A stretch of DNA of 64,000 bases from an uncultured Fusobacterium sp. (GTDB lineage Bacteria > Fusobacteriota > Fusobacteriia > Fusobacteriales > Fusobacteriaceae): assembly GCA_900541465.1 (NCBI GenBank), contig UQJY01000003.1, positions 1-64,000 on the forward strand, given 5' to 3'. A model generated the notes under the pieces. That model made no database searches and was not told where the DNA came from. It worked only from the letters and a program-made list of their open reading frames with translations. Below, piece after piece: positions 59,914 to 64,000 of this stretch (position 1 is its first letter; each line of letters begins with the position of its first letter). The position numbers were made by a program, and so were the translations under genes.

Positions 59914-60996
59914 ATGAAAAAAACATTATTAGGAATTTTAATTCTAGGAGCATTTGCAGGTTGCGGAAATAAAGAAGAAACAAAACAGGAGACAGCAGTA
60001 AAAGCTCCTATGACTTTAGAAGAAATAACAACAGCAGCAAAATCTGAAGGAGAAGTAAACAGTGTTGGGATGCCTGATGCTTGGGCAAACTGGGTTGGAA
60101 CTTGGAAAGATATTAATACAAAATATGGATTAAAACACGTTGATACAGATATGTCAAGTGCAGAAGAAATTGCAAAATTTAAAGCTGAAAAAGAAAATGC
60201 AACAGCTGATATTGGAGATATCGGATATGAATTTGGAACTGTTGCAGCAGCTCAAGGTGTAACTCAGGCTTACAAACCTACAACATGGGAAGAAATTCCT
60301 GAATGGGCAAAAGATAAAGACGGACACTGGGTAATAGGATACACAGGAACAATAGCATTTATTGTAAATAAAGAACTTGTAAAAGATATTCCGACATCTT
60401 GGAAAGAACTTGGAGAAAGCAGTGCTAAAGTAACAGTAGGAGCTGTAGGAATTGCTTCGCAGGCAACAAACTCTGTTCTTGCAGCAGCTTTTGCTCTTGG
60501 AGGAGATGAAGGAAACATAATGCCGGCTATCAATTATTTTGGAAAAATGGCAGAGGATGGAAGACTTCTTTTAAATGACCCAATGATTGCAAATCTTGAA
60601 AAAGGAGAAGTAGAAGTTGGTCTTGTATGGGATTTCAACGGACTTAACTACAGAGACCAGATTGACAGAGATAAATTTGAAGTTTTAATTCCATCTGACG
60701 GTTCTCTTACAAGCGGTTATGCAACAATAATAAATAAATATGCAAAACACCCTAATGCAGCAAAACTTACAAGAGAATTTATTTTAAGTGATGAAGGACA
60801 GATAAATCTTGCGAGAGGTTATGCAAAACCAATCAGAACAAATGTTGTTCTTCCAGAAGATGTAAAAGCAAAACTTCTTCCAAACGAACAATATAAAAAT
60901 GCAAGACCTGTAAAAGATTTTGAAGCATGGAAAAAAACATCTGAAAACATTGGAGAGTTATGGCAGGAGGAGGTAATTTATAAAGTAAACAAATAG
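59914..60996 (+). CDS. ABC-transporter substrate-binding lipoprotein
   Basis: The 360-aa exported protein has a lipobox: MKKTLLGILILGAFAGC with Cys17 as lipid anchor. The mature part has the type-2 periplasmic binding fold of the SBP-1 (AfuA/PotD/PhnS-like) family: GVMPDAWANWVGTW-like N-lobe (here VGMPDAWANWVG), IGYTGTIAFIVNKELV, PTSWKEL and a C-terminal alpha-rich lobe ending WQEEVIYKVNK. The ligand is unknown. GGAGG lies before the ATG. It is the first gene of the ABC operon. Confidence 0.9.
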   Translation: MKKTLLGILILGAFAGCGNKEETKQETAVKAPMTLEEITTAAKSEGEVNSVGMPDAWANWVGTWKDINTKYGLKHVDTDMSSAEEIAKFKAEKENATADIGDIGYEFGTVAAAQGVTQAYKPTTWEEIPEWAKDKDGHWVIGYTGTIAFIVNKELVKDIPTSWKELGESSAKVTVGAVGIASQATNSVLAAAFALGGDEGNIMPAINYFGKMAEDGRLLLNDPMIANLEKGEVEVGLVWDFNGLNYRDQIDRDKFEVLIPSDGSLTSGYATIINKYAKHPNAAKLTREFILSDEGQINLARGYAKPIRTNVVLPEDVKAKLLPNEQYKNARPVKDFEAWKKTSENIGELWQEEVIYKVNK

Positions 60997-61014
60997 ACTT
61001 TATAAAGAAGTATT

Positions 61015-61836
61015 ATGGAAAATAAAAACAGAGTAATTTTTGTCCTTTTGGACGGATTAAATTATAAAAATTCAGAGTATATGGGATATATGACAGCACT
61101 TGAAAGAGAGGGAAAAGCAAAATTTTCAAAAGTTCTTGCAGAAATGCCGAGTCTTTCAAAACCTTTATATGAAACAATTTTAACAGGGAAGAAGCCTGTT
61201 GAACACGGAGTTTTAACTAATGAAATTCCTGTTATGTCAAAAGAAAAAAATATATTTTCATTATGCAGAGAAGCTGGACTTACAACAGGAGCTTCAGGAT
61301 ATTACTGGCTGAGTGAACTTTATAACTCAGCCCCGTTTAATAAACTTGCAGATACAAACACACATGATGAAAGCAAAAATATTCAGCATGGAAGATTTTA
61401 CACTCTTGACTATTATCCAGATGAATCAGTCTTTCTTGACGGTGAGCATATAAGAGAAAAATATAATCCAGATTTCTTAATGATTCATTCAATGAACATT
61501 GATGATGCAGGGCATAAATACGGTTCTGAAAGCAGAGAATATAGATATAGTGTAAGAACAGCAGATAATCTTCTTTCTGTATTTGTTCCAAGATGGGTAG
61601 AAGCAGGATACACAGTTATTGTAACTTCTGACCATGGAATGAGTGTTGATGGAATGCACGGAGGAAAAAACGAGCTTGAAGCAGAAGTTCCTTTTTGGAT
61701 AATAAATGACAAAGAAAATATGAAATTAAGTCACAGAATGGAACAGGTTTATGTGGCTTCAATAATAGGATATATTTTAGGAATTGATACAAGCGAAATG
61801 AAAAACAGAGCTGAAAGTATCTACAGGGGGTACTAA
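61015..61836 (+). CDS. Alkaline-phosphatase-superfamily phosphodiesterase / phosphonatase-like enzyme
   Basis: The 273-aa protein has no signal peptide and so is cytoplasmic. Metal-ligand motifs are VLLDGLN (Asp13), a nucleophile region MPSLSKPLYETILTGKKP (Thr or Ser), NIDDAGHKYG (Asp163/164, His167) and TSDHGMSVDGMHGG (Asp206, His207, His215), matching nucleotide pyrophosphatase/phosphonoacetate-hydrolase-like enzymes. Lying inside an ABC operon between the binding protein and permeases, it probably hydrolyses the imported phospho-compound. It is short compared with full-length NPPs. Confidence 0.85.
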   Translation: MENKNRVIFVLLDGLNYKNSEYMGYMTALEREGKAKFSKVLAEMPSLSKPLYETILTGKKPVEHGVLTNEIPVMSKEKNIFSLCREAGLTTGASGYYWLSELYNSAPFNKLADTNTHDESKNIQHGRFYTLDYYPDESVFLDGEHIREKYNPDFLMIHSMNIDDAGHKYGSESREYRYSVRTADNLLSVFVPRWVEAGYTVIVTSDHGMSVDGMHGGKNELEAEVPFWIINDKENMKLSHRMEQVYVASIIGYILGIDTSEMKNRAESIYRGY

Positions 61837-61838
61837 AA

Positions 61839-62690
61839 ATGAAGAGGAAAACAAAAGAAAAAATTAAATACGGATTGTTTCTTATTCCTCTTGCATTAAT
61901 CGTAATATTTTTTCTTGTTGTACCTATAATTTCAGTTGTAGAGGGGAGTTTCAGAGCAGACGGGGACACTGCTTATTCCCTTTATAATTACAAATATATT
62001 TTTCAAAGCAGATTTTACAGACAGGGTTTTTACAACAGTATAAAAGTATCAGCTCTTTCTACAATTTTTGGAATGATAATTTCTTTTCAGCTGGCATATT
62101 CAATAAGCAGGCTGAATGAAAAAATAAGAGGAAATGTTCTTTTGTATTCAAATATGATGTCAAACTTTTCAGGGCTTCCACTTGCTTTTGCATTTATTAT
62201 AATTCTTGGGGCAAATGGAGCAGCAACAATTCTTCTTCAGAAATTAGGAATAAAAGGTTTTGATATTTACAGCCAGTACGGGCTTATTCTTGTATATACA
62301 TATTTCCAAATTCCTTTAGGGACACTTCTTCTTTATCCAGCTTTTGATTCTCTTGACGAAAGATGGAAAGAAGCCTGCAGTCTTTTAGGAGGAGGAAAAA
62401 TAGATTATTGGAGAAGAATAGGATTTCCAATTTTAAAATCTTCTGTTATCGGGACAGGAATAATTCTTTTTACAAATGCCATAGGAGCTTATGCAACAGC
62501 TTATGGGATAATGGTATCAAATTATAATATTATCCCTATAAGAATAGGTGCTTTAATATCTGGTGATGTAATTTTAAAACCAAATCTGGCTTCTGCTCTT
62601 GCAGTTCTTTTAATACTTATGATATTAATTGTATTTTTTATAAATGAAAAATTTGTACAGAATAATAGATTCAGACAGGAGGAAAGATAA
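61839..62690 (+). CDS. ABC-transporter permease
   Basis: The 283-aa protein has six hydrophobic spans of the BPD_transp_1 type. The EAA-like loop with DERWKEACSLLGGGKIDYWRRIGFPIL contains the conserved region that contacts the ATPase. Two bases separate it from the phosphatase gene and three from the second permease, so all three are translated together. Permease 1 of a type I importer of the Fe/polyamine/phosphonate class. Confidence 0.9.
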   Translation: MKRKTKEKIKYGLFLIPLALIVIFFLVVPIISVVEGSFRADGDTAYSLYNYKYIFQSRFYRQGFYNSIKVSALSTIFGMIISFQLAYSISRLNEKIRGNVLLYSNMMSNFSGLPLAFAFIIILGANGAATILLQKLGIKGFDIYSQYGLILVYTYFQIPLGTLLLYPAFDSLDERWKEACSLLGGGKIDYWRRIGFPILKSSVIGTGIILFTNAIGAYATAYGIMVSNYNIIPIRIGALISGDVILKPNLASALAVLLILMILIVFFINEKFVQNNRFRQEER

Positions 62691-62693
62691 AAA

Positions 62694-63494
62694 GTGGAAA
62701 AAAATAATAAACATTATATTATCACGGGAATAATTTTATTTTTTCTTTCTGTTCCTGTTTTAGGTACAATCCTTTATTCTTTAAGCAGCAGCTGGGGGGC
62801 AACAATTCTTCCTGATGGATTTACACTGAAATGGTTTGCGGCACTTTTTGCTGACACAAGATTTATTGCTTCTCTTCAAAGAAGTTTTGCAATAGGAATT
62901 GTTTCTTTATTTGTGAGTATGTTTGTGATAATTCCATCAATAGTAATATCAGCATACTATTTTCCAAAAATTTTAAAAGTTATAGAGTTCATTTCTCTTC
63001 TGCCTTTTATGGTTCCTGCAGTTGTGCTTGCAGTTGGGCTTTTAAATGTTTATTCAGGAGTAAATATCAGAATTTTTGGAGTTCCTTTAATAATAATCGG
63101 AGCATATTTTTCAGTGGCATTTCCTTTTATTTACAGGGGAATAAAAAACAGCCTTGACGGACTTCATCTGAAAAGTCTTGTGGAAACTGTAAATATTTTA
63201 GGAGGAACAAATTTTGAAGCGTTTAGATACGTCATTCTTCCAAACTTGAAAAAAGGAATAATGAGTTCCGGAATTTTAAGTTTTGCTATTCTTTTGGGAG
63301 AATTTATGTATGCCAACCTTCTTATTGGTGGAAGTTTTGAAACTCTTCAAGTTTATCTTTATAACATGAAAGGAAAAAGCGGACATTTTACCAGTGCAAT
63401 GGTAACACTATTTTTCTTTTTCATATTTGCAGTGACATTTATTGCAGTGAATATTGAAAAAATATCAAAATCAAAAGTGAAAAGGAAGGATTAA
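62694..63494 (+). CDS. ABC-transporter permease
   Basis: The 266-aa protein starts at GTG 62694 just after GGAGGAAAG. It has about six hydrophobic spans and a weak EAA loop (VETVNILGGTNFEAFRYVILPNLKKG). It is the partner of the preceding permease; the pair forms the membrane channel. It is 3 bases upstream of the ATPase. Confidence 0.9.
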   Translation: MEKNNKHYIITGIILFFLSVPVLGTILYSLSSSWGATILPDGFTLKWFAALFADTRFIASLQRSFAIGIVSLFVSMFVIIPSIVISAYYFPKILKVIEFISLLPFMVPAVVLAVGLLNVYSGVNIRIFGVPLIIIGAYFSVAFPFIYRGIKNSLDGLHLKSLVETVNILGGTNFEAFRYVILPNLKKGIMSSGILSFAILLGEFMYANLLIGGSFETLQVYLYNMKGKSGHFTSAMVTLFFFFIFAVTFIAVNIEKISKSKVKRKD

Positions 63495-63497
63495 TAG

Positions 63498-64000
63498 ATG
63501 AGTTTTGTTGAAATAAAAAATTTGGAAAAATCATTTGGCGATACAAAAGTATTAAAAAAATTAAATCTTAATATTGAAGAGGGGGAGTTTATAACACTTC
63601 TTGGGCCGTCAGGGTGTGGTAAAAGCACACTTTTAAGATGTATAGCCGGTCTTAATTCAATAGACAGGGGAGAAATATTTATTGATGAAAAAGATATGAC
63701 AAATGTTATTCCAAAAGATAGAAATATAGGAATGGTTTTCCAAAACTATGCTCTTTTTCCAAATATGACAGTTTGGGAAAATATAGAGTTTGGACTTAAA
63801 ATGAAAAAAGAAAAAAATTATGATGAGAAAATAAAAAATATTATAGATATGGTTGAGCTTAATGGGAAAGAGAATTATTATCCAAACGAGCTTTCAGGGG
63901 GACAGCAGCAGAGGGTAGCTTTCGCAAGAGCTTTGATTACAAGACCAAAAATACTTCTTTTAGATGAATCTCTTTCAGCCCTTGATGCAAAAATAAGAAA
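63498..64000 (+). CDS. ABC-transporter ATP-binding protein, 3' end outside window
   Basis: The first 167 or so residues of an importer ATPase are present: Walker [11 protein letters not shown]-loop [24 protein letters not shown], signature [15 protein letters not shown], Walker [17 protein letters not shown]. Homologous to PotA/UgpC/PhnT-type importers. AAGGAAGGA lies before ATG 63498. It is cut by the window edge. It powers the permeases and binding lipoprotein upstream. Confidence 0.93.
   Translation, partial: MSFVEIKNLEKSFGDTKVLKKLNLNIEEGEFITLLGPSGCGKSTLLRCIAGLNSIDRGEIFIDEKDMTNVIPKDRNIGMVFQNYALFPNMTVWENIEFGLKMKKEKNYDEKIKNIIDMVELNGKENYYPNELSGGQQQRVAFARALITRPKILLLDESLSALDAKIR

Noticed and set aside
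1-64000. CRISPR arrays, integrase genes, insertion-sequence transposases, rRNA genes
   Set aside because: I looked for regularly spaced direct repeats, transposase DDE or tyrosine-recombinase motifs and rRNA-like segments and found none; the defence genes here are not accompanied by a visible integrase.

Overview
The window is AT-rich DNA with Gram-negative envelope genes: an outer-membrane beta-barrel protein, a TolC-type lipoprotein and two lipoprotein or secreted-protein signal peptides. These are combined with Firmicute-like cytoplasmic gene sets (RNase J, RbgA, TmcAL, MtaB, CoaX, Rrf2 regulator). Strong GGAGG ribosome binding sites, the FomA-like N-terminus of the barrel protein and the overall gene repertoire point to a member of the Fusobacteriaceae (Fusobacterium or a close relative). 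This is inferred from reading the sequence, not from a database search.

Layout. 1-290: end of a tRNA cluster (Ser, Phe, Cys) and its terminator. 363-4806: a small unknown gene, converging with a three-gene tripartite drug-efflux operon. 4921-5075: a MITE-like palindromic element. 5094-10222: a minus-strand operon (tmcAL, a sugar symporter, comEC, a site-2-type protease, yigZ). 10353-12570: coaX converging with a MATE pump. 12840-18898: a GntR/HutC regulator and a complete nucleoside salvage operon (udp, nupC-type, cdd, deoD, deoB, deoC). Both promoters of that system carry a shared TARACAA-type motif at +1. 19205-21408: an M20 amidohydrolase and a P1/S58 peptidase.

21735-29658 is a four-gene Wadjet (JetABCD) anti-plasmid SMC system of the DUF2397/DUF2398/DUF2399 subtype. 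It is followed by a B3/B4-domain protein and a small unknown protein. 30749-36069 holds a sodium symporter with birA, then gdhA, a probable intergenic small RNA, azlCD and a small membrane protein. 36153-38296 is a MerR-type regulon: an effector-binding MerR regulator and an outer-membrane protein, each preceded by a promoter with a 19-bp spacer containing the same 21-bp perfect palindrome. 38421-40592 carries a possible small RNA and an RloA-RloB (AbiL-like) ATPase/TOPRIM defence pair, bracketed by near-identical 37-bp terminator copies.

40797-58949 is a long, tightly packed plus-strand housekeeping run: DUF445, ruvB, Rrf2, rsmE, mtaB, LytR_C, MreD-like, PBP2, RNase J, YhbY, DUF212, dxs, HD, tlyA, S41 protease, rsmI, rbgA, nadE, a small membrane protein and NfeD. 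It links translation/RNA maintenance with cell-wall elongation. 59071-64000 is a PHP phosphatase plus an ABC importer (lipoprotein, two permeases, ATPase cut by the window edge) that encloses an alkaline-phosphatase-superfamily hydrolase, suggesting uptake and breakdown of a phosphorylated or phosphonate compound.

The most interesting items are the self-contained MerR regulon with its terminated leader, two candidate small RNAs, the two anti-foreign-DNA systems, the terminator-bracketed RloAB cassette, and the palindromic element at 4921-5075.
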